Below, piece by piece: positions 52,400-64,000 of a DNA stretch of 64,000 nt; the first letter of the stretch is position 1; each line of letters starts with the position of its first letter. The notes beneath the pieces are model-generated. The model did not search any database. It had not been told where the DNA came from and was given only the letters and a program-made list of their open reading frames with translations. This DNA is from Gemmatimonas sp. GTDB lineage: Bacteria > Gemmatimonadota > Gemmatimonadetes > Gemmatimonadales > Gemmatimonadaceae. The translations under genes and the position numbers were made by a program. Location of the stretch: the NCBI GenBank assembly GCA_011390885.1, contig JAABRO010000014.1, forward strand, positions 253-64,252. Direction: 5' to 3'.

Positions 52400-53805
52400 G
52401 TCTGCTCCCGCCGACGCAACCGCGCGGCGAAGGCGCCGTCGGCGCCGTGCTCCTGCGGCAGCACGCGCAGGCGGCCGTGGTCGAGCACGGTGTCGGGCAC
52501 GCTGCCGGCTGGCGGCGGCTCGAGCACGAAATCGGGGCGCTCCGCGAGGAAGGCATCCACCGGCCCGTCGTTCTCCTCCGGCTCGAGCGAGCAGGTGGAG
52601 TAGATGAGCAGGCCACCGGGGCGCACGGTGTCGGCGGCGGCGCGCAGGATCTCGCGCTGCAGCGTGGACATCACGGCCAGGTCGGAGGTGCGCAGGCGCC
52701 AGCGCGCATCGGGGTGACGGCGGAAGGTGCCGGTGCCGGTGCAGGGCACGTCGAGCAGCACGGCGTCGAGTCCCTGCAGTGCCGGCTCGCGCGCGTCGCC
52801 CACGAAGGCCACGATGTTGTCGGCGTCGAGGCGCCCCGTGCTCACCAGCAGGCGCTCGAGGCGCCCCGGCACGCGATCGGAGGCGATCACGAGACGCGCC
52901 ACGCGCGAGAGTTCGAGCGCCTTGCCGCCGGGCGCGGCGCAGAGGTCGCCGACCACGCTGCCTGGCGCGATCGCGGCGTAGCGCGTGACGAGCGTGGCGG
53001 CCGGGTCCTGCACGAACAGCAGTCCCTGCTTGAAGGCGCCGAGCTCGGTGAGCTGCACGCCGGGGCCGAGCACGAGCGAGTCGGCCACGAGCGGCGCGTC
53101 GGCCACGGACACGCCGGCGCCCTCGAGCATGGCTTCGAGCTGCTCCCGCACCACGCCGTAGGGGCGCAGCACGATCGGCGCTTCGTGGTTGTTGGCCTCG
53201 AGCAGCCGCTCCGTGGCGTCGAGCCCGAAGCGCGCGACCCAGCGCGCCACCAGCCAGCGCGGATGCGAACCGCGCAGCGCGAGCGCGTCGATCGGGTCGG
53301 ACGGCTGCACCGGCTCGAGTGCATCGCGCTCGCGGTCGACGCGGCGCAGCACCGCGTTCACCAGCTTGCTCGCGCCGATGCCGTGCCGCTGCTTGGCGAG
53401 CTCCACCGTCTGCGCGATCGCCGCGTACGGCGGCACGCTGCCCATGAACAGCAGCTGGTAGGCGCCAAGGCGCAGCAGGTCGGCCACGTCGCCATCGAGG
53501 CGCGCGAGCCCGCCGCGCACGCGCAGCCCGAGCACGGCGTCGAACCAGCTGCGGCGACGGAGCGTGCCCCACACGAGCTCCTGCACCCAGCGTCGGTCGC
53601 GCGCGTCGAGCGGACCGGCGTGGCGCTCGAAGGCAGGATCGAGCAGCTGGCCGCTGCGCATGTCGGCCAGGATCGCCGCCGCGGCAATGCGCGAATCGGT
53701 GATCGCCGCCGTGCGACGGCCGCGTGATTGCACACGTACATCGGGGCCCGGGCCCCGGTCAGGTCCTTCCACCGGCATCATGCGGTGAAAGTTAGCCGAT
53801 TCCAT
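52396..53805 (-). CDS. rsmB: 16S rRNA (cytosine-967) methyltransferase
   Basis: About 469 residues from ATG at 53805; starts at 53781 or 53778 are also possible, since the first gives a 14-base overlap with fmt. N-terminal NusB-like domain (RWVQELVWGTLRRRSWFDAV, KLVNAVLRRV), then a class I methyltransferase: GDLCAAPGGKALELS for AdoMet, LDVPCTGTGTFRRHPD and IYSTCSLEPEEND with the two Cys needed for m5C formation. Followed by the PASTA gene with GTGA overlap. Confidence 0.93.
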   Translation of the reverse strand: MESANFHRMMPVEGPDRGPGPDVRVQSRGRRTAAITDSRIAAAAILADMRSGQLLDPAFERHAGPLDARDRRWVQELVWGTLRRRSWFDAVLGLRVRGGLARLDGDVADLLRLGAYQLLFMGSVPPYAAIAQTVELAKQRHGIGASKLVNAVLRRVDRERDALEPVQPSDPIDALALRGSHPRWLVARWVARFGLDATERLLEANNHEAPIVLRPYGVVREQLEAMLEGAGVSVADAPLVADSLVLGPGVQLTELGAFKQGLLFVQDPAATLVTRYAAIAPGSVVGDLCAAPGGKALELSRVARLVIASDRVPGRLERLLVSTGRLDADNIVAFVGDAREPALQGLDAVLLDVPCTGTGTFRRHPDARWRLRTSDLAVMSTLQREILRAAADTVRPGGLLIYSTCSLEPEENDGPVDAFLAERPDFVLEPPPAGSVPDTVLDHGRLRVLPQEHGADGAFAARLRRREQT

Positions 53806-54769
53806 CCCCGTCGTCGAAGCGGTCGCCCACCTGCACGCCGCGCCCGCGCTGCCAGGCCAGCGGCGTGAGGCGCGCCTTGCCCGCCGGCTGCACCTCGGCG
53901 ATGCGCACCGCGCCCTGTCCGCAGCGCACCACGAGCCCCTCGTCGTCGATGGCGCGGATGGTGCCGGGGCGGCTGGCGCGCAGCGCCTCGTCGGTGAGCT
54001 CGCCGTCGCTGAGCGCGCGGATCCGCACCCCGAAGCACTTGACCGGCGTGCCGTGCAGCGTGGTGTGCGCACCCGGTCGCGGGTCGAAGGCCCGGACCAC
54101 CCGCGACACCTGCGCGGCGTCCTGCGAGAAGTCGAGGCGCGCTGACGCGCGGTCGATCTTGGCCGCGTACGTGGCCCGCGTGTCGTCCTGCGGCACCTCG
54201 TGCGCGACCCCCGCCTCGAGCAGCGCGAGCGCCTGCACGATGGCGAGCGCACCGAGCTCGGCGAGCTGGTCGTGCAGCTCGCCGTAGGTGGTATCGGGGA
54301 GGATCGGAGTGCGCACCACGTGCAGCATGGGGCCGGCATCGAGCGCCGGGACCATGCGCATGATCGTGATGCCCGTCTCGGTGTGCCCCTCGAGGATCGA
54401 GGCCTGGATCGGCGCCGCGCCGCGAAGCGCCGGCAACAGCGACGCGTGGATGTTGAGCGTGCCCAGCCGCGGCGCGTCGATGACGACCCTGGGGAGGATG
54501 TGCCCGTAGGCCACGACCACGCTCAGCTCCGGCTCGAGCGCCGCCATCTCCGCCATGAACGCCTCGCCACGCGGCTTCTCGGGCTGCAGCACGGGCAGCC
54601 CCTCCTCGAGCGCCACCTGCTTGACCGGTGACGGGTCGAGCTGCGAGCGGGAGCGTCCGCGCGGCTTGTCCGGCTGCGTGACCACGCCGACCACGTCATG
54701 TCCTTCGCCGAGCAGGGCGCGCAGCGGCGGAACGGCGAAGTCGGGGGTGCCCCAGAACAGGATGCGCAT
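53792..54769 (-). CDS. fmt: Methionyl-tRNA formyltransferase
   Basis: 325 residues, ATG at 54769. Formylates initiator Met-tRNA using 10-formyl-THF. Signature MRILFWGTPDFAVPPLRAL, catalytic Asn-x-His in LNIHASLLPALRGAAP, catalytic Asp in PALDAGPML, and a C-terminal OB-like domain (GTIRAIDDEGLVVRCG). 47 bases after def, the matching deformylase, as in many genomes. Confidence 0.96.
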   Translation of the reverse strand: MRILFWGTPDFAVPPLRALLGEGHDVVGVVTQPDKPRGRSRSQLDPSPVKQVALEEGLPVLQPEKPRGEAFMAEMAALEPELSVVVAYGHILPRVVIDAPRLGTLNIHASLLPALRGAAPIQASILEGHTETGITIMRMVPALDAGPMLHVVRTPILPDTTYGELHDQLAELGALAIVQALALLEAGVAHEVPQDDTRATYAAKIDRASARLDFSQDAAQVSRVVRAFDPRPGAHTTLHGTPVKCFGVRIRALSDGELTDEALRASRPGTIRAIDDEGLVVRCGQGAVRIAEVQPAGKARLTPLAWQRGRGVQVGDRFDDGDGIG

Positions 54770-54816
54770 GAGCGTGGTGACCGGGTGCGGTGGAGCCGCG
54801 CAGGGCGCGGCAGCGA

Positions 54817-55380
54817 TCAGGCGTGGGCGGAGCGGGCGCCGTCGTCGTCCGGCGGCAGGTCGCCCACGGGGAGCACGCGCAGGTTGCCCACGTACTTGCC
54901 CTTCTCCTGTTCCCACGTCTTGAGCGCACCGCGGCGCTTGAGCAGCGAGAGCCGGTCGAGGAACAGCTTGCCGTGCAGGTGGTCGATCTCGTGCTGCAGG
55001 CAGACCGCCAGCAGCTCCGTGCCCACGACTTCGATGTGGTTGCCGTCGAGGTCCTGCGCGCGCACGGTGACTTCGTTGGCGCGATCGACGTGCGCGAACA
55101 CCTCGGGGATGGACAGGCACCCCTCCTCCCAGCGGATCGCGCCGGTGCGCAGCACGATTTCCGGGTTCACGAGGGCGAAGCGGGCTTCCTCGACCTCCAC
55201 CACCGTCAGGCGCTCGAGGCGCCCCACCTGCGGGGCGGCGAGTCCGATCCCCTTGGCGGCGTGCATGGTCTCGAACATGTCGTCGGCCAGCCGACGCAGC
55301 TCGGGGGTGAACTGGGTGACGCGCTCGGTTTCCTGCCGGAGGATCGGCGAGCCCAGGACGTGGATGTCGAGGAGCGACAC
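54817..55380 (-). CDS. def: Peptide deformylase
   Basis: 187 residues. Removes the formyl group added by Fmt. All three motifs: GIGLAAPQVG, EGCLSIPE (metal Cys) and QHEIDHLHG (two metal His and catalytic Glu). A 25-residue tail rich in Asp follows the conserved part. Seven bases after yajC. Confidence 0.96.
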   Translation of the reverse strand: MSLLDIHVLGSPILRQETERVTQFTPELRRLADDMFETMHAAKGIGLAAPQVGRLERLTVVEVEEARFALVNPEIVLRTGAIRWEEGCLSIPEVFAHVDRANEVTVRAQDLDGNHIEVVGTELLAVCLQHEIDHLHGKLFLDRLSLLKRRGALKTWEQEKGKYVGNLRVLPVGDLPPDDDGARSAHA

Positions 55381-55387
55381 CGCGACC

Positions 55388-58135
<2,748 letters not shown>

Positions 58136-58167
58136 GGGCGGGAAAACTACTGCGCCGTGATCCGATG

Positions 58168-59196
58168 TCAGAGCAGGGTCCCCTGTTCGGGGTGCGCGCG
58201 CGGCGGTTCGTAGCCCATGTGCCGGTAGGCGTGCGCCGTGGCCACGCGACCGCGCGGCGTGCGGTGCAGGAAGCCCTGCTGCACGAGGAACGGCTCGTAG
58301 ACGTCCTCGATGGTGCCCGCGTCCTCACCCACGGCGGCGGCGATCGTGCCCAGGCCCACCGGCCCGCCGTCGAACTTCTCGATGATCAGGCGCAGCAGCC
58401 GCGCGTCCATGTCGTCGAGGCCGTACTGGTCCACGTCGAGCAGTTCGAGCGCGGCGTCGGCCACCGCCCGGTCGATGACGCCGTTCGCGCGCACCTGCGC
58501 ATAGTCGCGCACACGCCGCAGCAGCCGGTTGGCCACGCGGGGGGTGCCGCGCGCGCGGCGCGCGATCTCCTGCGCGCCCGCGTCGTCGATCGGCACCTGC
58601 AGCACCTCGGCGGTGCGCCGCACGATCACCTCGAGGTCGGCCTCCGGGTAGAACGCAAGCTGGTGCACCAGCCCGAAGCGCGCGCGCAGCGGCGGCGTCA
58701 GCATCCCGAGCCGCGTCGTCGCCCCCACGAGCGTGAAGCGCTCGATCGGCACGGTGACCGTCTGCGCCTTCGGGCCCTCGCTCAGGCGGATGTCGATCTT
58801 GAAGTCCTCCATGGCCGGATAGAGGTATTCCTCGATCACTGGCCGCAGCCGGTGGATCTCGTCGATGAAGAGCAGGTCCCCCTCGCGCATGTTCGTGAGG
58901 GTGCCAACGAGGTCGCCCGGCTTCTCGAGCGCGGGGCCCGACGTGGTGCGGATGTTCACGCCCAGCTCGCGGGCCATGAGTTCGGCCAGCGTCGTCTTGC
59001 CCAGCCCCGGCGGGCCGAAGAAGAGCGTGTGGTCGATCGGCTCGCGGCGCGCCCTGGCGGCGTCGATCGCGATGGACAGGCTCTCCTTCACCTTGCCCTG
59101 CCCGATGAACTCGGCCAGCCGCTGCGGGCGCAGCGACAGCTCGACGACGCCCTCGTCGGGCAGCTCTTCGGGGGTCGTGATCTCGGGGCGGGACAT
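58168..59196 (-). CDS. ruvB: Holliday junction branch migration ATPase RuvB
   Basis: 342 residues, ATG at 59196. Motor of RuvAB: Walker A in [17 protein letters not shown], Walker B in [10 protein letters not shown], sensor 1 [11 protein letters not shown], and the C-terminal winged-helix end. ruvA and ruvC are not in the window. First gene of the long - strand run; the 200-base gap before it contains a TATATT near 59270 on the - strand as a possible -10, without a clear -35. Confidence 0.97.
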   Translation of the reverse strand: MSRPEITTPEELPDEGVVELSLRPQRLAEFIGQGKVKESLSIAIDAARARREPIDHTLFFGPPGLGKTTLAELMARELGVNIRTTSGPALEKPGDLVGTLTNMREGDLLFIDEIHRLRPVIEEYLYPAMEDFKIDIRLSEGPKAQTVTVPIERFTLVGATTRLGMLTPPLRARFGLVHQLAFYPEADLEVIVRRTAEVLQVPIDDAGAQEIARRARGTPRVANRLLRRVRDYAQVRANGVIDRAVADAALELLDVDQYGLDDMDARLLRLIIEKFDGGPVGLGTIAAAVGEDAGTIEDVYEPFLVQQGFLHRTPRGRVATAHAYRHMGYEPPRAHPEQGTLL

Positions 59197-59398
59197 CGCG
59201 AACGGAGTCGGGGCGGCGCGTGGGTGGTCGGACGCGGGGGCGAGGGAACCAAGCCGGCCCGCTCCGTGAATATAGAGACAGGCCGCGCCCGATCGGGCGC
59301 GCCGCCGCGGCCTCGCGGGCTCCAGCATTCGGCCGCCGATTGCGTAGTATTCACGGATCGTGGCCACCGATCGGCCATCCTCATCGCCCCATCCCGTC

Positions 59399-60097
59399 AT
59401 GACCCATCGCTCCTCCGTGCGAGCCGGTGACTCGGCTCGTCGTCGCACTGCGCTCGCCGTCCTGGGTTCGGCCGTCGTCCTCGCCGTTGCCTCGGTCACC
59501 GTGGCGGCGACGTCCGCCTCTGCCGCGCCGCTGTCGGGCGCATCGCCTGCGGTGACGGCGGGCGGTCCGTGGGTGCCGGCGCTGTGGCACCACGCAGCCT
59601 ACCATGCCCCGTTCCGTCTCGAGGCCGAGCGCTTCGCGACCGGCACGATGGCCGAGGCGCCGGTCGGTCTGGCCGCTGGCCTCGCGACGCGCGGCGTGCT
59701 CGTGGAAACGGCGGACGCGCTGCAGGACTCGCCGCCGATCGACTGGCGCGTGCTGGCCGGCCTCGACTACCTCACGGGCAAGGCCACGGACACGCTCAAG
59801 AAGCTCGAGGGCAAGCGCGTGCGCGTGCCGGGCTTCGTCGTGCCGCTCGACGACTTCATGGAAGACGGCGCCGAGTTCCTGCTCGTGCCGTACTACGGCG
59901 CCTGCGTGCACACGCCGCCGCCGCCGCCGAACCAGATCATCTTCGTGCAGATGGCCAACAAGAAGGCCGTGAAGCTGGCGCTGTTCGACGCCGTCTGGAT
60001 GCACGGCACGCTGAAGATCGCCACCGTCGAAAGCCCCTACGGCACCGTGGGCTTCACGATCGACGGGCTGAAGATGGAACCGTACAGCTCGCGATGA
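59399..60097 (+). CDS. DUF3299 secreted protein
   Basis: 232 residues, ATG at 59399. A twin-arginine-free signal peptide or anchor ([21 protein letters not shown]) and then, from about 120, the DUF3299 core: [50 protein letters not shown]. The conserved Cys and His in the [11 protein letters not shown] stretch could bind metal. In Pseudomonas a related protein is encoded in a zinc-responsive operon with an ABC transporter and a His-rich protein; the same neighbours are found here. Translationally coupled to the ATPase gene (ATGA). Confidence 0.85.
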   Translation: MTHRSSVRAGDSARRRTALAVLGSAVVLAVASVTVAATSASAAPLSGASPAVTAGGPWVPALWHHAAYHAPFRLEAERFATGTMAEAPVGLAAGLATRGVLVETADALQDSPPIDWRVLAGLDYLTGKATDTLKKLEGKRVRVPGFVVPLDDFMEDGAEFLLVPYYGACVHTPPPPPNQIIFVQMANKKAVKLALFDAVWMHGTLKIATVESPYGTVGFTIDGLKMEPYSSR

Positions 60098-60837
60098 GCC
60101 TGTCGCACACGGCGCCGGCCGCCGCATCGACGGCGTCGGCACCGGCGGTGGAACTGCAGGGCGCCCGCTTCGCCTATCGCGCCGGTCGTGACGTGGTCGC
60201 GATCGAGTCGCTGGTGATTCCGCGGGGAGAGACGGTGTTCCTGCACGGGCCGAGCGGCAGTGGCAAGACCACGCTGCTCGGCCTGCTTGCTGGAGTGCTC
60301 AAGGCCGACCAGGGCGCGGTGCGCATCCTCGGCACCGACCTCACGCGTCTGTCCAGTGGTGAGCGCGACGCGTTTCGCGCGCAGCACCTCGGCTACGTCT
60401 TCCAGCAGTTCAACCTCATTCCGTACCTCTCGGTGCGGGAGAACATCCTGCTGCCGGTTCGGCTCGACGCCGGCCGTCGCGCGCGCCTGCAGGGGGCCGA
60501 TCCGCTGCGCGCGGCCGACACGCTCGCGGCCGACCTCGACATCGCAGGGGCGCTCGAATCGCCGGTCACCGAACTCTCGGTGGGGCAGCAGCAGCGCGTG
60601 GCCGTGGCGCGCGCGCTGATCGCGTCGCCCGAACTGGTGATCTGCGACGAGCCCACGTCGGCGCTCGATTCCGATCGCCGCGAGCGCTTCCTGCAGCTGC
60701 TCTTCAAATCCTGCGCCAAGGCGGGCGCCACCCTGGTGTTCGTGAGCCATGACATGTCGTTGCAGCCCCTCTTCGCGCGCGCGGTGTCGCTCCCCGAGGT
60801 GAACCGCGCGAGCGCCGTGCACCTCGTGGAGAACTGA
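60094..60837 (+). CDS. ABC transporter ATP-binding protein, LolD/MacB type
   Basis: 247 residues. Walker A GPSGSGKTTLLGLLAG, Q loop VFQQFNLIPYLSV, signature LSVGQQQRVAVARAL, Walker B LVICDEPTSALD and H loop FVSHD. The sequence type is that of mechanotransmission transporters (LolD, MacB, FtsE), which pair with FtsX-like permeases such as the one encoded 2 bases downstream. Energy for moving a periplasmic ligand or lipoprotein rather than classic import. Confidence 0.95.
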   Translation: MSLSHTAPAAASTASAPAVELQGARFAYRAGRDVVAIESLVIPRGETVFLHGPSGSGKTTLLGLLAGVLKADQGAVRILGTDLTRLSSGERDAFRAQHLGYVFQQFNLIPYLSVRENILLPVRLDAGRRARLQGADPLRAADTLAADLDIAGALESPVTELSVGQQQRVAVARALIASPELVICDEPTSALDSDRRERFLQLLFKSCAKAGATLVFVSHDMSLQPLFARAVSLPEVNRASAVHLVEN

Positions 60838-60839
60838 CG

Positions 60840-62366
60840 GTGGGCACGATCCTCCGCCTCGCGCTGCAGTCGCTGCGCAGCCGCTTCCTCACGTCGTTCC
60901 TCACGGTGGCGAGCATCGCGCTCAGCGTGACGCTGCTCGTGGGCATCGAGCATGTGCGCGCGGGCGTGCGCGAGAGCTTCGCCGGCACGATCCGCGGCGT
61001 GGACCTGATCGTGGGCGCGCGCGGCGGCACGCTGCAGATCCTGCTGAGCAGCGTGTTCGGCATCGGCGCGCCGGCGGGATCCGTGAGCATGGCGACCTAC
61101 GAACGCTGGGCGCAGCATCCGGCCGTGGCGTGGACGATTCCGTACGCGCTGGGCGACAGCCATCGCGGCTACCGCGTGGTGGGCACGACGCCCGAGTTCT
61201 ACGAGCGCTATCGCTACCGGCAGGACGGCCGGGTGACGTTCGCGACCGGCGGGCCGGCCGCGAAGGAGACGGACGTCGTGATCGGTGCTGAAGTGGCCGA
61301 GCGACTGGGATATGCGGTGGGCTCACCCATCGTCGTCACGCATGGGCTGCAGGGTGGCGGCATCTCGGATCACGAGGCGCACCCGTTCACGATCGTGGGC
61401 GTGCTCGATCGCACGTTCACGCCGATCGACCGGGCGATCTATGTCACGCTCGAAGGCATCGAGGCGATGCACGAGGACTTCGAGGCGATGCCGGTGTCGG
61501 CGCCGCCGGCGATCGGGGCGCCTGCGGAAAGCGTGCCGAGCATGCCGGGCGCGTCGGCCCCGCCGGCGATGCCGGGCGCATCCGCACCACCGGCCATGCC
61601 GGGGTACGAGCCGCCGCCGGGCACGCCCACGATGCCGGGGTACGAGCCGCCGCCGGGCACGCCCACCATGCCGGGCGCGACGCCGCCGGCGGTGGCGCCT
61701 GCGCCTGCCCCCGTGGCCGAGGCGCCGCACGACGACGAGCACGACGATCATGCGGACCACGACGAGGACGCGCAGGGTGCCGAGGGCGACCACGCCGGTC
61801 ACGATCACGCGCCGGAGCAGATCACGGCGTTCTTCGTGGGCACGCGCAACCGCTTCGAGGCGCTGCAGCTGCAGCGCGAGATGAACACCGACCTCACGGA
61901 GCCGCTCACGGCGGTCATTCCCGGCGTCGCGCTCGGTGAACTGTGGCAGAACATCGCGAGCGCCGAAGTGGGGCTGCGCATCGTGGCGCTGTTCGCGGTG
62001 GCGATCGGACTCACCGGCATGCTCGTGGCGCTGTACTCCTCGCTCGACGCGCGACGCCGCGAGATGGCGATCCTGCGCGCGGTCGGCGCGGGCCCGCGCA
62101 CGATCGTGTCGCTGCTCGTGTTCGAGTCGGCGCTGCTGGCGTTCGTGGGATGCGTGCTTGGCGTTGCCTTCGTGTACCTCATTCTCAGCCTCGGCCAGGG
62201 CGCGATCGAAGCACGCTCCGGCATCCATCTCGCCATTCGCGGCCTGGGTGCCACGGAGTGGTCGTATCTCGCGCTCGTGCTCGGCGCCGGCACGCTGATC
62301 GGTTTCGTGCCGGCGCTCAAGGCGTACCGCAACTCGCTCAGCGACGGACTCAGTCCGCGCAGCTGA
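60840..62366 (+). CDS. FtsX-like ABC permease with His/Asp-rich periplasmic insert
   Basis: 508 residues from GTG at 60840. One N-terminal membrane segment (LRSRFLTSFLTVASIALSVT), a large periplasmic domain and three C-terminal helices (VGLRIVALFAVAIGLTGML, TIVSLLVFESALLAFVG, LALVLGAGTLIGFV) in the FtsX/MacB arrangement. The periplasmic domain carries an insert: Pro-rich tandem units (ASAPPAMPG twice, YEPPPGTPTMPG twice) and then a tract near 297-327 with PHDDEHDDHADHDED and DHAGHDHAPE, a likely divalent metal-binding stretch. Together with DUF3299 this suggests a metal-linked export or lipoprotein system; zinc is the best guess, unproven. Confidence 0.9.
   Translation: MGTILRLALQSLRSRFLTSFLTVASIALSVTLLVGIEHVRAGVRESFAGTIRGVDLIVGARGGTLQILLSSVFGIGAPAGSVSMATYERWAQHPAVAWTIPYALGDSHRGYRVVGTTPEFYERYRYRQDGRVTFATGGPAAKETDVVIGAEVAERLGYAVGSPIVVTHGLQGGGISDHEAHPFTIVGVLDRTFTPIDRAIYVTLEGIEAMHEDFEAMPVSAPPAIGAPAESVPSMPGASAPPAMPGASAPPAMPGYEPPPGTPTMPGYEPPPGTPTMPGATPPAVAPAPAPVAEAPHDDEHDDHADHDEDAQGAEGDHAGHDHAPEQITAFFVGTRNRFEALQLQREMNTDLTEPLTAVIPGVALGELWQNIASAEVGLRIVALFAVAIGLTGMLVALYSSLDARRREMAILRAVGAGPRTIVSLLVFESALLAFVGCVLGVAFVYLILSLGQGAIEARSGIHLAIRGLGATEWSYLALVLGAGTLIGFVPALKAYRNSLSDGLSPRS
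61606..61677 (+). repeat. 36-bp tandem repeat in the permease insert
   Basis: TACGAGCCGCCGCCGGGCAC plus 16 bases occurs at 61606 and again at 61642, differing at about two positions. It encodes two YEPPPGTPTMPG units, in frame. Confidence 0.85.
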
Positions 62367-62476
62367 GCGCTTCCGGCGCGACGCCGCGCCATCAGTGCTG
62401 GCCTGCTGTCTGTTCGTGCGCGCGTGATCGGGGCACCGCGCGCACGCCTCGTTGCCCCGCTCAGGAGTCTCCAACC

Positions 62477-64000
62477 ATGAAGTTCCGTTCACTCGTGCGC
62501 GCCAGCGCCGGTCTCGCGCTGCTCGCCACGACGACACCGCTGGTCGCGCAGGGGCCCGGCGGCCGCGGTGGCGCGCGCCCGCTCCAGAAGGCACCGCTCG
62601 CCACACCGATGCATGCCGACTCGCTGCCCGCGTACGTGCGCGCCGACGCCCCCACCGACGCGACGATCCGCCGCATCTGGGAGGAGGGGATGCAGCGCTC
62701 GCAGGTGGCGACGATCGGACAGGTGCTGCTCGATTCCATCGGACCGCGCCTGACCGGTTCGCCGAACGCGACGCGCGCCCAGGACTGGGCCGTGGGGCTG
62801 CTGAAGAGCTGGGGCGTGGACGCGAAGAAGGAGCAGTACGGCACGTGGAACGCGTGGAAGCGCGGCGTCGCGTTCGCCGCACTCACGGCGCCGCGCGTGA
62901 AGCCGCTGGACGCGACCATGCTGTCATGGAGCGGCAACACGGCCGGCGAGTGGGTGGAGGGCGGCGTGGTCATCCTCGAGCCCTACGCGAATGCCGAGGA
63001 GTTCCGCGCGTGGCTGCCGACGGTGCGCGGCAAGGTGGTGCTGGTGGGCGCGCCGCGGCTGTCGTGCCGCATGCCGAGCCAGATCAACGAGTTCGGCACG
63101 CCGGAGTACATCGAGGCGCTCACCCTCGAGCAGAATCAGCTCACGGCCGCGTATCGCGGCCTCAACCAGCGCATCCCCACGTTCTACGCCGACGTGAAGG
63201 CGGCCGGTGCGCTCGCGGTGTTCGAGTCGAACTGGTCCAACTACCCGGGCATCCAGAAGATCTTCGGTTCGCCGCGCAACGGCGCCATCGCCACGTTCGA
63301 CATCGGCTGCGAAGACTATGGCATGCTCTTCCGCCTCGCGAAGAACAACCAGAGCCCCACGGTGCGCCTGATGGCCGAGTCGGAGTCGCTCGGTGAGCAG
63401 CCGGTGTTCAACGTGATCGGCACGATCAAGGGCAGCGAGAAGCCGAACGAATACGTGGTGCTGTCGGCGCACTTCGACTCGTGGGAGGGTCACTCGGGCG
63501 CCACCGACAACGGCACGGGCTCGATCACGATGCTCGAGGCGCTGCGCCTCCTCACGACGGCGTACCCGAAGCCGAAGCGCACGATCATCCTCGGCCTGTG
63601 GAACGGCGAGGAGCAGGGGCTCAACGGCTCGCGCGCCTTCTCCGAGGATCACCCCGAGGTGGTGCAGGGGCTGCAGTTCCTGTTCAACCAGGACAACGGC
63701 ACGGGGCGCGTGGTGAGCATGAGCCCGAACATCCTGCCGAGGAGCGGCGACAAGTTCGCGCAGTACCTGTCGCAGATGCCGCGCGAGCTGAGCCAGTGGA
63801 TGCGCCTGCAGGGCCCGGGTGGCATCGGCGGCGGCACCGACCACGTGTCCTTCGCCTGCCATGGCGCGCCGGCCACGACGCTGAATGCGCTGTCGTGGGA
63901 TTACAGCTTCACCACGTGGCACACGCAGCGTGATTCATACGACAAGCTCGTGATCGACGACGTGAAGCACAACGCGACGATCGCCGCGATGTTCGCGTAC
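62477..64000 (+). CDS. M28 family zinc aminopeptidase, secreted (cut by right edge)
   Basis: 508 codons seen, no stop before the window end. ATG at 62477 with AGGAG at 62463-62467. Signal peptide MKFRSLVRASAGLALLATTT ending PLVAQ. A PA-like insert (residues about 150-290) precedes the M28 catalytic domain: zinc ligands in SAHFDSWEGHSGATDNGTG (His, Asp), catalytic Glu and ligand Glu in WNGEEQGLNGS, Asp in FNQDNG, and His in TTWHTQRDSYD. Exported metalloaminopeptidase that would feed on peptides. It follows the ABC genes after 110 bases and is probably separate. Confidence 0.93.
   Translation, partial: MKFRSLVRASAGLALLATTTPLVAQGPGGRGGARPLQKAPLATPMHADSLPAYVRADAPTDATIRRIWEEGMQRSQVATIGQVLLDSIGPRLTGSPNATRAQDWAVGLLKSWGVDAKKEQYGTWNAWKRGVAFAALTAPRVKPLDATMLSWSGNTAGEWVEGGVVILEPYANAEEFRAWLPTVRGKVVLVGAPRLSCRMPSQINEFGTPEYIEALTLEQNQLTAAYRGLNQRIPTFYADVKAAGALAVFESNWSNYPGIQKIFGSPRNGAIATFDIGCEDYGMLFRLAKNNQSPTVRLMAESESLGEQPVFNVIGTIKGSEKPNEYVVLSAHFDSWEGHSGATDNGTGSITMLEALRLLTTAYPKPKRTIILGLWNGEEQGLNGSRAFSEDHPEVVQGLQFLFNQDNGTGRVVSMSPNILPRSGDKFAQYLSQMPRELSQWMRLQGPGGIGGGTDHVSFACHGAPATTLNALSWDYSFTTWHTQRDSYDKLVIDDVKHNATIAAMFAY

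Noticed and set aside
59197-59398. Zur-type operator before the DUF3299 gene
   Set aside because: No GTTATA..TATAAC palindrome was visible; zinc control remains a guess.

Overview
The window is about 64 kb of GC-rich bacterial DNA from a Gram-negative (diderm) organism: it carries an Omp85 protein with a TamB partner, lipoprotein maturation (Lgt), a small lipoprotein, and a tonally uniform, tightly packed gene set. The mix (TamAB, a compact RpoD-like sigma factor, glycolate oxidase, queuosine genes, DUF6941, DUF3299 beside an ABC exporter) is compatible with the Gemmatimonadota, but that is inference without a marker gene search. No rRNA, tRNA or CRISPR array was seen.

Layout. 0-7.1 kb (+): right end of a secondary-metabolite locus: the C-terminal half of an NRPS, a TIGR04325 methyltransferase, an SGNH hydrolase and an EntS-like MFS exporter. 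7.1-11.0 kb: an accessory patch with a membrane acyltransferase, decayed copies of pieces of both flanking genes, dispersed palindromic repeats and a membrane protein with ten CXXC motifs. 11.0-24.8 kb, mostly (-): YggT, MutY, a DUF4160/DUF2442 pair (+), an AAA ATPase, a lipoprotein (+), then a run of receiver protein - glcD - glcE - glcF - HAD-like - ygfZ, the sigma factor, and a cobalamin adenosyltransferase - aroB pair. 25.2-39.0 kb, mostly (+): tamA-tamB, a multi-GAF protein, a P1 peptidase coupled to an NlpC/P60 protein, DUF6941 (-), EamA transporter, HAD phosphatase and an unknown protein. 39.0-39.55 kb: a structured repeat region with a perfect 34-bp inverted repeat and two ~205-bp direct repeats. 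39.7-45.2 kb (+): a hybrid histidine kinase, a REC-GGDEF-EAL protein and an HDOD protein, translationally coupled. 45.3-48.0 kb (-): feoA-feoB-small Cys protein behind a Fur-like box. 48.1-59.2 kb (-): a long housekeeping run ruvB-queA-tgt-yajC-def-fmt-rsmB-PASTA-rpe-tlpA-ybbR-tsaD-lgt with many 4-bp stop/start overlaps. 59.4-64 kb (+): DUF3299 protein, ABC ATPase, an FtsX-like permease with a His/Asp-rich insert, and an M28 peptidase cut by the right edge.

The non-coding signals are the most distinctive part: (1) a family of 143-191 bp imperfect palindromes, four clear copies plus one worn copy, all between genes, sharing CTCGGGTCCGT cores and GTTGAACCC tips; (2) the inverted/direct repeat block just upstream of the signalling operon; (3) footprints of a tandem duplication around 7-11 kb. 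All positions, alignments and motif calls were made by eye; no search was run.
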